The notes: generated from the letters alone by a model not told the origin. 64,000 bases of DNA from Gudongella sp046224405 (GCF_046224405.1 NZ_JBJXRK010000001.1:372001-436000); one strand, 5' to 3'; counted from the first letter of the stretch, positions 1-9,519 are shown. Made by a program: numbers and translations.

Positions 1-1
1 G

Positions 2-745
2 GGTGATCAGCTTATCCAGGCACTGAAAAAAGATGGTGTAAATGTTGAGATGGTTCTGAAGAAGGAGAACCTCCCCACTGGCGTAGCTGCAATCGTTGTG
101 GAGGATTCCGGAAACAATGCCATAACTGTTGCTCCAGGTGCTAACTCTGCCCTTACACCTGATGATCTTTCGGGTATGGAGAAGGTGTTTGAAAAAGCCA
201 AGGTAATGCTGGTTCAGCTGGAAACTCCCATAGATACTGTAAAGGCTTCACTTAGGATGGCAAGAAAAAACAATGTCACAACCATTCTTAACCCAGCCCC
301 AGCAACAGAGCTGGATGATGAGATATTCTCCCTGGTTGATATCCTCACCCCCAATGAAACCGAGCTTGAGCTCTTGAGCGGCATGGAGACCGACAGCATT
401 GAAAAGATTGAAGCTGCGGGAAAACATCTGCTGAAAAAGGGTGTCTCCAAGTTGATAATTACCCTTGGCAGTCAGGGAAGCATCCATATAGAAAAGGATT
501 TTGTGAAATTGCATCCTGCATATAGTGTGAAGGCAGTGGATACAACAGCTGCAGGCGACAGCTTCAATGCAGCTCTAGCAGTATCACTTGCAAAAGGAGA
601 ACCCATGGAGAATGCCATCACCTTTGCAACAAAGGTTGGTGCCATGACGGTAACCAAGCACGGTGCCCAGACATCCCTCCCACTTATGGGAGAGGTCTTG
701 GAATTCGATGCTTGGTACGAAAAAATGAAGGTTGAGGAGAGATAA
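2..745 (+). CDS. rbsK: Ribokinase, 5' end outside window
   Basis: PfkB-family sugar kinase that phosphorylates D-ribose to ribose-5-phosphate in the cytoplasm. The reading frame is open from base 2, so the first part of the gene (the N-terminal sugar-binding region) lies before the window; 247 residues are visible, out of about 300 usual for the family. The C-terminal PfkB signature is seen near 533-570 (DTTAAGDSFNA), with the catalytic Asp of GD. The usual motif reads DTxGAGD; here an Ala replaces the first Gly. The gene is followed after two bases by rbsD and then rbsACB on the same strand, which fixes the substrate as ribose. The family and context make the assignment firm. Confidence 0.93.
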   Translation, partial: GDQLIQALKKDGVNVEMVLKKENLPTGVAAIVVEDSGNNAITVAPGANSALTPDDLSGMEKVFEKAKVMLVQLETPIDTVKASLRMARKNNVTTILNPAPATELDDEIFSLVDILTPNETELELLSGMETDSIEKIEAAGKHLLKKGVSKLIITLGSQGSIHIEKDFVKLHPAYSVKAVDTTAAGDSFNAALAVSLAKGEPMENAITFATKVGAMTVTKHGAQTSLPLMGEVLEFDAWYEKMKVEER

Positions 746-747
746 TT

Positions 748-1155
748 ATGAAAAAAGGCTTTCTGCTTAATTCAGAGGTATCATCGACAATATCACATAT
801 GGGCCACATGGATGAGCTTACAATAGGCGATGCGGGTCTTCCAATCCCTTCTGATACCTATAGGATAGACTTATCCGTATTTGAAGGTGTTCCTTCATTT
901 CTGGATGTCTTAAGGGGTGTTCTGTCAGAGCAAAAGGTGGAAGGGATTGTCCTGGCTGAGGAGATAAGGGAAGCCAGCCCGGAAATGCATGCCTGGATCC
1001 TTAAGCTTGTTGAGGAATTTGAGGACGAGTTTTCCATCACTTACATCACCCATGAAGAGTTCAAAAAAAGAACAAGTAAGTCAAAGGCAGTTATTAGAAC
1101 CGGGGAGTTCACCCCCTACACAAATGTGATACTGATATCTGGAGTGGTATTTTAA
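748..1155 (+). CDS. rbsD: D-ribose pyranase RbsD
   Basis: Mutarotase that interconverts beta-pyranose and beta-furanose forms of ribose, so that imported ribose can be used by ribokinase. The 135-residue length matches the family. The start MKKGFLLNSEVSS and the catalytic residues His20 and Asp28 (GDAGLPIP) match the known RbsD layout. It sits two bases behind rbsK and 23 bases before rbsA, with its own ribosome binding site overlapping the end of rbsK, so it is translationally coupled in the rbs operon. Confidence 0.95.
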   Translation: MKKGFLLNSEVSSTISHMGHMDELTIGDAGLPIPSDTYRIDLSVFEGVPSFLDVLRGVLSEQKVEGIVLAEEIREASPEMHAWILKLVEEFEDEFSITYITHEEFKKRTSKSKAVIRTGEFTPYTNVILISGVVF

Positions 1156-1178
1156 TAACCTAAGAGGAGGAAATCTCC

Positions 1179-2675
1179 ATGGAAGAAAAAATTGTATCGA
1201 TGGAAAACATAATTAAGGAGTTCTCCGGTGTAAGGGTTCTTGACAACGTTGATTTCAATATCTACAAGGGTAAGGTCATGGCCCTTGTGGGTGAAAACGG
1301 TGCCGGAAAGTCCACCCTGATGAAAATACTTACGGGAGTTTACGTAAGGACCTCCGGAAAGGTTGTTCTGGATGGAAGTCCCGTGGAATTCAATACCACA
1401 AAGGATTCTCAGGATAAGGGTATCGCATTTATACATCAGGAGCTCAACCTTGTCCGTGACCTTTCCATAGGAGAGAACATATTCCTTGGCAGGGAGCCTG
1501 TTGGTATAGGTGGAAAAATCAATTGGAAGAAGCTGTTTGATGACTCAAGGATGTGGTTGACCAAGCTTGGCCTGGATGAGGATCCCAGGGAGCTTGTGAA
1601 AAATATCAGTGTCGGAAAGCAGCAGATGATTGAAATAGCAAAGGCTCTCTCCCTGGATGCACAGGTCATAATCATGGATGAACCAACAGGTGCACTCACC
1701 ATGTCAGAAACAGAAAGACTTTTCCAGGTTGTTAAGGAGTTAAGGGATACCGGACACAGCATTGTATACATTTCACACAGACTTAAGGAGATTTTTGAAA
1801 TCTGTGACCATGTGACGGTCTTAAGAGACGGAACACTGGTTGGAGAGGAGCCCATTGAAAATATTGACGAAGAGAAGATCATCGAGATGATGGTGGGAAG
1901 AAAGCTCAGCGAGCAATACCCAAGGGTTGAGACTGAAATCGGAGAAGTGGTCCTTGAGGTGAAGAACCTTTCAAACAGATTTGTACATGATGTTTCCTTT
2001 CAGCTTCGAAAAGGAGAGATCCTGGGAGTGGCTGGTCTGGTAGGAGCCGGCAGAACTGAGCTTGCAAGGACCATTTACGGTGTTTACCAGCCTGAATCTG
2101 GAGAGATCCTTGTCAATGGTTCTGCAGTATCAATAAAAAGTCCAAAGGACGCCCTGAAAAATGGAATAGCATACCTTTCAGAGGACAGAAAAGAAAACGG
2201 CATTGTTCTTGGAATGGATCTTGTTGAAAATGTAACCCTTGCCTCCCTGAACAATTATGTGGGCAGGATAGGCAACATCGACAAGTCAAAGGAACGTGAT
2301 TCCACTGACCGCTACATCAAGAGCATGTCAATCAAGGCTGCGGGAAGAAATCAGCTACTTCAATTCCTAAGCGGTGGAAATCAGCAAAAGGTTGCACTTG
2401 CAAAAAACCTGGATACGAACCCTGGCATACTTCTGTTGGATGAACCAACCAGAGGTGTTGATGTGGGTGCAAAGAAAGAAATCTACGAACTGATAAACAA
2501 GTACAAGCAAGAAGGCATGAGCATACTGATGGTTTCATCGGAGATTCCAGAGATACTTGGAATCAGCGATAGAGTAATGATTATGCACGAAGGAAGGATT
2601 AGCGGTATCATTGATATCGCGGATGCTGACCAGGAAAAAATTATGACCTATGCCGTAGGAAAGGAAGTGAGCTAA
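1179..2675 (+). CDS. rbsA: Ribose ABC transporter ATP-binding protein
   Basis: Tandem-domain ATPase of the CUT2 sugar ABC family that drives ribose import at the inner face of the membrane. It has 498 residues, the usual length. The first nucleotide-binding domain has an intact Walker A at residues 38-46 (GENGAGKST) and a signature ISVGKQQ. The second has the degenerate Walker A typical of this family (GLVGAGRTEL) and the signature LSGGNQQKV. A strong GAGGAGG site precedes the ATG. It lies between rbsD and rbsC, and rbsC begins on the base after its stop codon. Confidence 0.95.
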   Translation: MEEKIVSMENIIKEFSGVRVLDNVDFNIYKGKVMALVGENGAGKSTLMKILTGVYVRTSGKVVLDGSPVEFNTTKDSQDKGIAFIHQELNLVRDLSIGENIFLGREPVGIGGKINWKKLFDDSRMWLTKLGLDEDPRELVKNISVGKQQMIEIAKALSLDAQVIIMDEPTGALTMSETERLFQVVKELRDTGHSIVYISHRLKEIFEICDHVTVLRDGTLVGEEPIENIDEEKIIEMMVGRKLSEQYPRVETEIGEVVLEVKNLSNRFVHDVSFQLRKGEILGVAGLVGAGRTELARTIYGVYQPESGEILVNGSAVSIKSPKDALKNGIAYLSEDRKENGIVLGMDLVENVTLASLNNYVGRIGNIDKSKERDSTDRYIKSMSIKAAGRNQLLQFLSGGNQQKVALAKNLDTNPGILLLDEPTRGVDVGAKKEIYELINKYKQEGMSILMVSSEIPEILGISDRVMIMHEGRISGIIDIADADQEKIMTYAVGKEVS

Positions 2676-3644
2676 ATGGGTAAGTTTTCATTGAAAGGAA
2701 GGAACTGGAAGCAATTTTTATCAGACAACAAGCCAGTTGTGGTCCTTCTGATACTGGTTGTAACAATGTCTTTTCTCAGCGACAGGTTTCTGACCTGGTC
2801 AAACATCATAACAGTCTTGAGACAGACCTCAATTAATGCAGTTATAGCAACAGGCATGACCTTTGCCATCCTTATTGGAGGAATTGACCTTTCCGTTGGT
2901 AGTGTGCTTGCAATAACCGGTGCAATTGCCGCAAGCCTTGTTGCAAGTGGCATGAATATTATCCTGGTGGTAATCCTGACCCTGCTTATTGGTCTGGGAA
3001 TTGGACTGTTGAACGGACTTCTTATAAGTAAGGGTAGATTACAGCCGTTTATAGCCACTCTGGGCACAATGACACTCTTAAGAGGCCTTACCCTTGTTTA
3101 CACCCAGGGTAGACCAATCAGCATCTTTGGTTCAGACACCTCGGCGATGTTTTCAAAAATTGGTACAGGATATTTCCTGGGTATTCCAATACCTGTGTAT
3201 ATAATGTTAGTTGTATTCTTCATTTCCTGGTATACCCTGAATCATCTGAAAATCGGTAGATATACCTATGCCCTTGGTTCAAACGAAGAGGCTACAATGT
3301 ATTCAGGAATAAAGACAGACAATATTAAACTGTTTGTCTATGCAGTGGCAGGGGTTCTTGCAGCTCTTGCGGGTATTATCGTAACTGCAAGACTTGGTTC
3401 AGCTCAACCAACTGCCGGATCCGGCTACGAGCTTGACGCCATTGCAGCGGTTGTAATCGGTGGAACAAGCATGGCCGGAGGAATAGGAACGATTTTTGGT
3501 ACTGCCATCGGAGCAATGATAATTGGCATACTAAACAATGCCCTTAACATGCTTCAGGTTTCATCATACTATCAGGATGTTGCCAAGGGCGTAGTAATAC
3601 TTATCGCTGTACTTCTGGACAGGAAACAGCGTAAGTCCCGTTAA
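2676..3644 (+). CDS. rbsC: Ribose ABC transporter permease
   Basis: Membrane-spanning subunit of the ribose importer. The 322-residue protein is hydrophobic throughout, with about eight to ten membrane segments, and carries the CUT2 permease signatures TGMTFAILIGGIDLSVGS near residues 60-80 and VIGGTSMAGGIGTIFGT near residue 255. It starts on the base after the rbsA stop, so translation is coupled. The order A-C-B is the standard rbs order. Confidence 0.94.
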   Translation: MGKFSLKGRNWKQFLSDNKPVVVLLILVVTMSFLSDRFLTWSNIITVLRQTSINAVIATGMTFAILIGGIDLSVGSVLAITGAIAASLVASGMNIILVVILTLLIGLGIGLLNGLLISKGRLQPFIATLGTMTLLRGLTLVYTQGRPISIFGSDTSAMFSKIGTGYFLGIPIPVYIMLVVFFISWYTLNHLKIGRYTYALGSNEEATMYSGIKTDNIKLFVYAVAGVLAALAGIIVTARLGSAQPTAGSGYELDAIAAVVIGGTSMAGGIGTIFGTAIGAMIIGILNNALNMLQVSSYYQDVAKGVVILIAVLLDRKQRKSR

Positions 3645-3713
3645 CCAGGTTTCGACCCGAGTGGGTTGAGATATATGAGAAAGCGATAAAAAATAAAGGG
3701 GGAGAAAAAATTG

Positions 3714-4625
3714 ATGAACAAGAAAAGGTATTTTGCACTTGCGTTGGCCCTTGTATTGGCAGTAGGGCTTGCAGGATGTGGCACAGGAGGAACTGACAAC
3801 GGAGGCGGCGAAGGTGAGTATACTATAGGATTGGTGGTTTCAACCTTGAACAACCCATTCTTTGTGGATCTTAGAGACGGTGCCCAGGCAAAAGCTGATG
3901 AGCTTGGTGCCAGCCTTATAGTTCTTGACTCACAGGACGATGCAGCTACAGAGCTTTCAAATGTTGAAGACCTTGTAAATCAAGGTGTTGACCTAATCAT
4001 GATTAACCCAACTGACTCAGATGCAGTAGGAAGTGCAGTTGCAGCAGCAAACGGAGCAGGCATTCCAGTGATAACCCTTGACAGATCAGCCAATTCTGGG
4101 GATGTAGTGGCTCATATCGCCTCAGACAACGTAGCTGGCGGAGAAATGGCCGGAGAATTTATCGTTGAGCAGCTTGGTGGAGCAGGTAAAGTTGTTGAGC
4201 TTGAGGGAATACCTGGAGCATCAGCCGCCAGAGAAAGAGGCGAAGGCTTCAATGCAGCCATAGAAGGAACTGACCTTGAGGTAGTTGCAAGACAGACCGC
4301 TAACTTTGACAGAGCCGAGGGTCTTTCTGTAATGGAGAACATTCTTCAGGCACAGCCAGAAATCGATGCGATATTTGCACATAACGACGAAATGGCATTA
4401 GGTGCACTTGAAGCTGTCAAGGCGTCAGGAAGAGACATTATGATAGTTGGATTTGACGCAACAGATGATGCTGTTGCCGCTGTTGAGGCAGGAGACCTTG
4501 CAGCAACCGTACAGCAGCTTCCAAAAGACATCGGTTCAATCGGTGTTGATACAGCAATGAAGGTGCTTGGCGGAGAAACAGTGGATGAATATATCCCTGT
4601 AGCCCTAGAGCTTGTAACTCAATAG
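3714..4625 (+). CDS. rbsB: Ribose-binding lipoprotein
   Basis: Periplasmic-binding-protein type I receptor that delivers ribose to RbsA/RbsC; in a Gram-positive cell it is anchored to the membrane as a lipoprotein. The N-terminus has a basic n-region, a hydrophobic stretch and a lipobox ending in Cys22 (GLAGCG). The mature part begins YTIGLVVSTLNNPFF, typical of ribose/galactose receptors. A TTG codon lies directly before the ATG at 3714; ATG is preferred because it stands at a better distance from the GGGGGAG site at 3699-3704. It is the last rbs gene and ends 15 bases before a palindromic terminator. Confidence 0.94.
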   Translation: MNKKRYFALALALVLAVGLAGCGTGGTDNGGGEGEYTIGLVVSTLNNPFFVDLRDGAQAKADELGASLIVLDSQDDAATELSNVEDLVNQGVDLIMINPTDSDAVGSAVAAANGAGIPVITLDRSANSGDVVAHIASDNVAGGEMAGEFIVEQLGGAGKVVELEGIPGASAARERGEGFNAAIEGTDLEVVARQTANFDRAEGLSVMENILQAQPEIDAIFAHNDEMALGALEAVKASGRDIMIVGFDATDDAVAAVEAGDLAATVQQLPKDIGSIGVDTAMKVLGGETVDEYIPVALELVTQ

Positions 4626-4640
4626 CAGCACACAACAACT

Positions 4641-4664
4641 AAAGCACGGCCTAGGCCGTGCTTT
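4641..4664. terminator. Bidirectional terminator between rbsB and dipeptidase
   Basis: A perfect 24-bp palindrome with core GCACGGCCTAGGCCGTGC flanked by AAA and TTT. It separates the convergent rbsB and M19 dipeptidase genes and can stop transcription from both sides. Confidence 0.85.
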
Positions 4665-4666
4665 AC

Positions 4667-5647
4667 TTACTTCATGGACTCCTTAATAACCCTAAGTGAA
4701 TTTTTATAGGCCAGCTTCTCGATCTGTCCAATGCTCCACCCATCCTTTTGGAGTGCTTGGAATATCATGGGCATCTTCTCTATACTGTCCACTTCCAGGT
4801 CTCCACCTATTCCATCAAAATCCGAGCCAAGGGCAACAACATCCTCCCCACCTACATTCCTCATATGGTTCAAATGCCTTACCATAAGTTCCACCGTGCT
4901 CCTATCGGTATTGGTGTCCGGCTGAAGAAAATGAGGAGCAAAGTTTATTCCGGCGACCCCTCCCTTTTCTCCCAGGATTCGAATCATCTGGTCCGTGAGA
5001 TTTCTTTTGTGTGGCGAGATTTCTCTGGCATTTGAATGTGAAGCCACAAAGGGCTTCTTGCTTATTTTAGCCACATCAAAAAATCCACCGTCTGAAAGAT
5101 GGGACACATCCACAATCATCCCCAATTCATTCATATATTCCACAGCTTCCCTTCCAAACTCCTTAAGACCCTTTGTCATTATGTTCTTGTCGTCAGAATT
5201 CGGATATCCAAAGCAGTTCTCAAAGTTCCATGTTAGGCTTATAAGCCTAATGCCCATGTCATGATAATGCCTAAGCTTGTCAAGACTGCCCTCCAAACTT
5301 CTTCCATCCTCTATGGTCAATATTGCAGACATCCTTCCATCCTTTTCATTCTGTATAATGTCATCATAGCTGCCTGCAAGCCCTATCATATGGATGTTTC
5401 CAGCAATCTCCTTCTTCAAGGTTTCAACAAGTGTATTTATGTAAATGTCGTCCTCTATAACCTCTCCAGCATTCTCCATAAACATTTCCTCGGTTGGCAG
5501 AAAAACTGCAAAAAACTGAGCCAGTGACCCACCCTCATTCATGCGTCCAAAGTCCACGCTTGTCTGATTGTTTTGGAGCAGACTTAAATTCCCTTCCCTT
5601 CCAACTGTATGCATAAGTGTATCGCAGTGCAGGTCAATAAATTTCAT
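4667..5647 (-). CDS. Membrane dipeptidase family (peptidase M19)
   Basis: Zinc dipeptidase of the renal dipeptidase (M19) family, which hydrolyses dipeptides, often with a D-residue at the C-terminal position. The 326-residue protein shows the binuclear metal ligands: His7 and Asp9 in DLHCDTL, the bridging Glu in TIEDGRSL, and His residues in the ASHSNAREIS and HKRNLTD regions. SDFDG lies near the C-terminus. No signal peptide is present, so despite the family name it is probably cytoplasmic. A GGAGGATCACC-type site precedes the ATG. It stands alone between the rbs terminator and the symporter terminator; the natural substrate cannot be told from context. Confidence 0.9.
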   Translation of the reverse strand: MKFIDLHCDTLMHTVGREGNLSLLQNNQTSVDFGRMNEGGSLAQFFAVFLPTEEMFMENAGEVIEDDIYINTLVETLKKEIAGNIHMIGLAGSYDDIIQNEKDGRMSAILTIEDGRSLEGSLDKLRHYHDMGIRLISLTWNFENCFGYPNSDDKNIMTKGLKEFGREAVEYMNELGMIVDVSHLSDGGFFDVAKISKKPFVASHSNAREISPHKRNLTDQMIRILGEKGGVAGINFAPHFLQPDTNTDRSTVELMVRHLNHMRNVGGEDVVALGSDFDGIGGDLEVDSIEKMPMIFQALQKDGWSIGQIEKLAYKNSLRVIKESMK

Positions 5648-5683
5648 CTGGTGATCCTCCTCTATTTTTCTTCAATCAATAAA

Positions 5684-5715
5684 ATGTTCCGAAGGTTTAA
5701 TACCCTTCGGAACAT
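5684..5715 (-). terminator. Terminator of the lysA-dapF-symporter operon
   Basis: An 11-bp perfect stem (TGTTCCGAAGG at 5685-5695 with its complement at 5704-5714). On the minus strand it is followed by TTTTATTG. It lies 30 bases downstream of the symporter stop codon. Confidence 0.85.
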
Positions 5716-5744
5716 ACTTTACCACATTGAAATCACATAATCAA

Positions 5745-7010
5745 TTATGCTTTTGAAGGGATTGCCTTTGAGACTGTCTTTCCAAGCCAGTTCTTGCCTT
5801 CAACAATTCTAGTTACCATCATTGATGCAACGGCGTCACCGGATGCATTAATCATGGTTGCAGGTGGATCCACCAAAAATCCTATGGTAGCAACAATTGG
5901 GAATGCCTCTGGTGGGAATCCGTAAATGGTGACAATTAGCATCTCACCGATTAGTCCTCCACCTGGAACCCCTGACATTACAACTCCACCAAGAACCGCT
6001 ATAAGAACCGCTGTTACATAGGTTCCAATCCCTGAAAAGTCCTGACCGAATATCCCAAATAGGAATGCTATCTTAAGTATTGACGAAAGGGCTGTTCCAT
6101 CCATGTGCATGGTTGCACCTATTGGAAGGGCAATCTCCCTTATATCCTTGGGCACCTTCATCCTCTCCGTTGCTGTAAGATTCACCGGCAGAGTTGCTAT
6201 AGAGCTGCAGGTTGCCAAGGATGTAACTGCTGGATTAAGTACATTTTTAAAGAATATTCTGGTTCCCTCCATACCTCCAGCCCAGTAGGAATATGCAAAG
6301 AACGCTATAAAGAAATACGCTATGCAAAGCGGATAGTAGATCGCCATTGACCTTAGATAAGCACCAAGGAGCTGAGGTCCATATTCAGCAATAAGTGCTG
6401 CAAAGTAAGCTCCTAGACCTATAGGCGCATACAGCATGATTATACCTATCATTTTCATCATGACCTTGTTGAGCATATCCAAGGCCTGTGCAATCTTGTT
6501 ATCCTCTCCTCCCACCATGCTTACACTGAAGCCAAACAGTATTGAAAACACTATCAGCGGCAGCATATTTGATCTTGATAGAAGAAGTGGAAAATCGCTT
6601 ACTGTAAATGCATTTACCAAGGCATCACCTATGCTGATCTCATCCAGGGTTGCAGCCTCCATGACGATGCTGACTCCCTCTGCAGGAGGAAACGCCTTTA
6701 CCACAACAATGATCAAAACAGCTGCAATTGCTCCCGTTATTATGAATACTGAGAACATGCTCCCAAGGATTTTCCCAAGTCTTTTCATGTTCATCATGCT
6801 TCCCACTGCACTGCTGATACTTAGAAAGACCAATGGTACAACTGCCGTAAACATCATGTTAATGAACAGGTCACCCAGTGGTGCCAACACCCTTGCCCTC
6901 TCACCGAAAACCAGTCCTATAATTGATCCAAGGATAATTCCTGTAAGCAGTATCATTGGAAATCTGTAGCTTTTCCAAATTGAATTTGTGTTTGTATTTG
7001 AACTTGTCAT
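5745..7010 (-). CDS. Dicarboxylate/amino acid:cation symporter (DAACS family)
   Basis: Na+- or H+-coupled transporter of the GltP/SstT/GltPh fold in the cytoplasmic membrane. It has 421 residues and the family's marker motifs: the serine-rich HP1 tip TCSSIATLPVNL, the TM7 motif GATMHMDGTA (NMDGT-like), and the HP2/TM8 segment VDPPATMINASGD with the Asp/Asn residues that bind cation and substrate. It is the third gene of a lysine-riboswitch operon, 30 bases after dapF. Co-regulation suggests that it moves a lysine-pathway compound such as aspartate, or another amino acid; the sequence does not settle the substrate. A GGAGG site stands before the ATG. Confidence 0.92.
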   Translation of the reverse strand: MTSSNTNTNSIWKSYRFPMILLTGIILGSIIGLVFGERARVLAPLGDLFINMMFTAVVPLVFLSISSAVGSMMNMKRLGKILGSMFSVFIITGAIAAVLIIVVVKAFPPAEGVSIVMEAATLDEISIGDALVNAFTVSDFPLLLSRSNMLPLIVFSILFGFSVSMVGGEDNKIAQALDMLNKVMMKMIGIIMLYAPIGLGAYFAALIAEYGPQLLGAYLRSMAIYYPLCIAYFFIAFFAYSYWAGGMEGTRIFFKNVLNPAVTSLATCSSIATLPVNLTATERMKVPKDIREIALPIGATMHMDGTALSSILKIAFLFGIFGQDFSGIGTYVTAVLIAVLGGVVMSGVPGGGLIGEMLIVTIYGFPPEAFPIVATIGFLVDPPATMINASGDAVASMMVTRIVEGKNWLGKTVSKAIPSKA

Positions 7011-7040
7011 TTAATAACCTCCGTCATATTATAGTTCGTA

Positions 7041-7880
7041 TTAGTACTTCAGATCTTCATCCAGCACCTTTCCCTCTGAAACAAAGGTTGCAGAGCCGCT
7101 AAGGAAGATATCCTCCACCCCATCGGGATTAAGGACTACCTGGATAAGCAGCTCTCCTCCTGGCATGTTTATATTTACCTGGTTTCCGGAAATCATTCCT
7201 TTTTTCACCAGTACATATCCAACAGATCCAGCTCCTGTTCCACATGCAAGTGTGAAGTTCTCAACCCCTCTCTCAAAGGTTTTTGCAGCCACACTTCCAT
7301 CCTGTCTTAGCCAATAGAAATTTACATTTGCGCCCTTTGGAAGACTTTCACTCCATCTCAGACCTTTTCCGATCCTGTAAAGCTCTTCCTCCGGCAAGCT
7401 GTCAAAGTCCGGCATGTCAAGTACCAAATGTGGCAGTCCCGGACTCCCAAGCTCAACATAGGAGCATTTGTACCTGTCATTGCCCAGCTCAAGCCAAAGC
7501 TCTTCCTTGTACTCACTTGGACTGTTCAATCTTACCCTGTAGGTTTGACCATCAAGTCTCCAGCCTCTTACCACACCCGATATGGTCTCAACCTTCTGCT
7601 TTTCCCCGGATATTCCATTCTCATAGGCATATCTGCAGATACATCTTGCACCGTTGCCGCACATCTCGCCTTCTGTTCCATCAGCATTGTAGAAGTGTAT
7701 CCTGAAGTCTCCACAGCCCTCGGAGTGATCAATGAACATTATCCCGTCTGCTCCAATAGAGGTTCTCCTTGCACAAAGGTTTCTGGCTATTTCTGAGAAG
7801 CTCTCCTCAGGGAGCTCCTCAATAATGTTATTTATGATTATGAAATCATTTCCTGCTCCATGCATTTTTGTGTATTCCAT
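7041..7880 (-). CDS. dapF: Diaminopimelate epimerase
   Basis: Cofactor-independent epimerase converting LL- to meso-diaminopimelate, the precursor of lysine and of peptidoglycan cross-links. The 279 residues contain both catalytic cysteines: Cys74 in GEMCGNGARC and Cys213 in LACGTGAG. The N-terminus MEYTKMHGAGNDF is typical. It follows lysA by 13 bases and shares its riboswitch. GGGAG precedes the ATG. Confidence 0.96.
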   Translation of the reverse strand: MEYTKMHGAGNDFIIINNIIEELPEESFSEIARNLCARRTSIGADGIMFIDHSEGCGDFRIHFYNADGTEGEMCGNGARCICRYAYENGISGEKQKVETISGVVRGWRLDGQTYRVRLNSPSEYKEELWLELGNDRYKCSYVELGSPGLPHLVLDMPDFDSLPEEELYRIGKGLRWSESLPKGANVNFYWLRQDGSVAAKTFERGVENFTLACGTGAGSVGYVLVKKGMISGNQVNINMPGGELLIQVVLNPDGVEDIFLSGSATFVSEGKVLDEDLKY

Positions 7881-7893
7881 AGTATTTCTCCCC

Positions 7894-9189
7894 TTATATC
7901 ATCCATGATGGCACAATCTCATTTCTTAGCATATCCTGGTAGGTTTGTCTCTTGACAACAAGATAGTCCTTACCCTCCTTGACAAATACCACTGCGGGAA
8001 TTGGGTTTTTGTTGTAATTGCTTGCCATTGAATGTCCATAGGCCCCCGTTGAAAATACGCAGATCACATCCCCCGACTCAGGACTTGGCACATTGATGTC
8101 CTTGATCAGTATATCCCCGGATTCGCAACATTTCCCACATATGGTCACCTTATCATCTTTGCCCAGATCCATCTTGTTGGCTATTACACCAGTATACCTT
8201 GCCTGATAAAGGGCAGGACGGATATTGTCAGTCATCCCACCATCAACTGAGACATACTTTCTCACTCCCTCAATGTCCTTGATATTGCCAACAGTATACA
8301 ATGTTATGCCTGCTTCTCCAACTATGCTTCTTCCAGGCTCAATAACAACGGTTGGTCTATCAAGTCCTAATTCCTTGTAGTGACCCTTGATTCTATCCAT
8401 CAAGGGATCTGTAAAATATGAAAGTGGTCTTCTTGGTTCATCCGTATATCTGATCCCAAAGCCTCCCCCAAGATTAATCTCCCTTATCTCAAAACTGAAC
8501 CTGTTCCTGATTTCGTCCACATGGTGCAGAAGAACATCTAGTGCACCAAGGTGTGACCCGTTGTCAAAAAGCTGTGAACCTACATGAAAGTGAAGTCCAA
8601 TGAAATTCACCCAAGGTGATCTGATCGCGTCCTCAACGGCAGGATAGAATACTTCCTCATCCAAGGGAATCCCAAACTTTGAATCCTTTTTCCCCGTGGT
8701 TATATACTCATGGGTTTCGCTTTTTACGCCAGGTGTTACCCTGTACATTATATTTGTCTTCTTACCGGTCACCTCACATATCCCTTCTATAATCTGAAGC
8801 TCCTCGATGCCATCCACGATAATTCTACCCACTCCGTATTCAATTGCAAGAAGGAGCTCCTCGTAGAGCTTGTTGTTGCCATTGAATTCTATCCTTTCTG
8901 CGGGAAAGCCCACCGATATGGCTGTATAAAGCTCTCCTCCAGATACCACATCCACACTTAGACCCTCTTTATCTATAAGTTTGAGCATTGCCGATGTGCT
9001 GAATGCCTTGGCCGCATAGGCAACCCTGGTATTGTCGTATTTATCTAAAAAATCATCTCTCAGCTCCGCTATGCGATTTTGTATGTCTGTCAGTGAATAA
9101 ACATATAACGGAGTCCCGTATTTTTTGGCCAGACTGACAGTGTCACATCCATCAAAATGGAGCCTCCCGCCTTTTTCTTCATATATCAA
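7894..9189 (-). CDS. lysA: Diaminopimelate decarboxylase
   Basis: PLP enzyme that decarboxylates meso-diaminopimelate to L-lysine. The 431-residue protein has the fold-III PLP lysine at residue 61 (AYAAKAFS), the phosphate-binding GGGFGIRY, EPGRS, and CGKCCESGD with the Cys that completes the active site across the dimer. The start is a TTG at 9189 placed nine bases after GGGAG; an ATG a few bases further on is out of frame. It is the first gene behind the lysine riboswitch at 9218-9513. Confidence 0.96.
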   Translation of the reverse strand: MIYEEKGGRLHFDGCDTVSLAKKYGTPLYVYSLTDIQNRIAELRDDFLDKYDNTRVAYAAKAFSTSAMLKLIDKEGLSVDVVSGGELYTAISVGFPAERIEFNGNNKLYEELLLAIEYGVGRIIVDGIEELQIIEGICEVTGKKTNIMYRVTPGVKSETHEYITTGKKDSKFGIPLDEEVFYPAVEDAIRSPWVNFIGLHFHVGSQLFDNGSHLGALDVLLHHVDEIRNRFSFEIREINLGGGFGIRYTDEPRRPLSYFTDPLMDRIKGHYKELGLDRPTVVIEPGRSIVGEAGITLYTVGNIKDIEGVRKYVSVDGGMTDNIRPALYQARYTGVIANKMDLGKDDKVTICGKCCESGDILIKDINVPSPESGDVICVFSTGAYGHSMASNYNKNPIPAVVFVKEGKDYLVVKRQTYQDMLRNEIVPSWMI

Positions 9190-9217
9190 TTCAATATTCT
9201 CCCTTCAACTTGTTTTC

Positions 9218-9513
9218 AAAAAATAAAAAACCTGACAGGTTGGTCAGGTGATTTTCTACATGGCAATGCCATAGGATACCCTCTCCCCTCTTGCTCTTAT
9301 GTGAGATAGCACAACATCAAGGTACCGAGCTTAATACCAGGATGACAGTCCTGCACCTGTTAAGTACAGACCCAGCAACAGACTTTGGTGTCTGAAGCTT
9401 CGGCGATTGCTCCTTTTCCAACACATCACAGGATTCCGTCCTCTGTATTGGTACTTATAGAAACCGCGCCTCTACCTCACCCGCAGGGATGAGGATTTTT
9501 ATTTAGCTATTGT
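9218..9513 (-). ncRNA. Lysine riboswitch (L box) with terminator
   Basis: On the minus strand the aptamer begins near 9481 with GTGAGGTAGAGGCGCGG. It continues with the conserved ATCGCCGAAGC and TGCTGGG segments and closes near 9301 with GCTATCTCAC, which pairs with GTGAG to form P1. Downstream is an intrinsic terminator: stem ACCTGAC/GTCAGGT at 9230-9249 followed by a run of T. High lysine should stabilise P1 and allow termination before lysA. The sequence match to the L-box consensus is clear by eye. Confidence 0.93.
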
Positions 9514-9519
9514 TGAAGA

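Noticed and set aside
3645..3713. Stem near GACCCGAGTGGGTT between rbsC and rbsB as a terminator
   Set aside because: The pairing is short and has no T-run; it is more likely plain intergenic sequence or a weak stability element.
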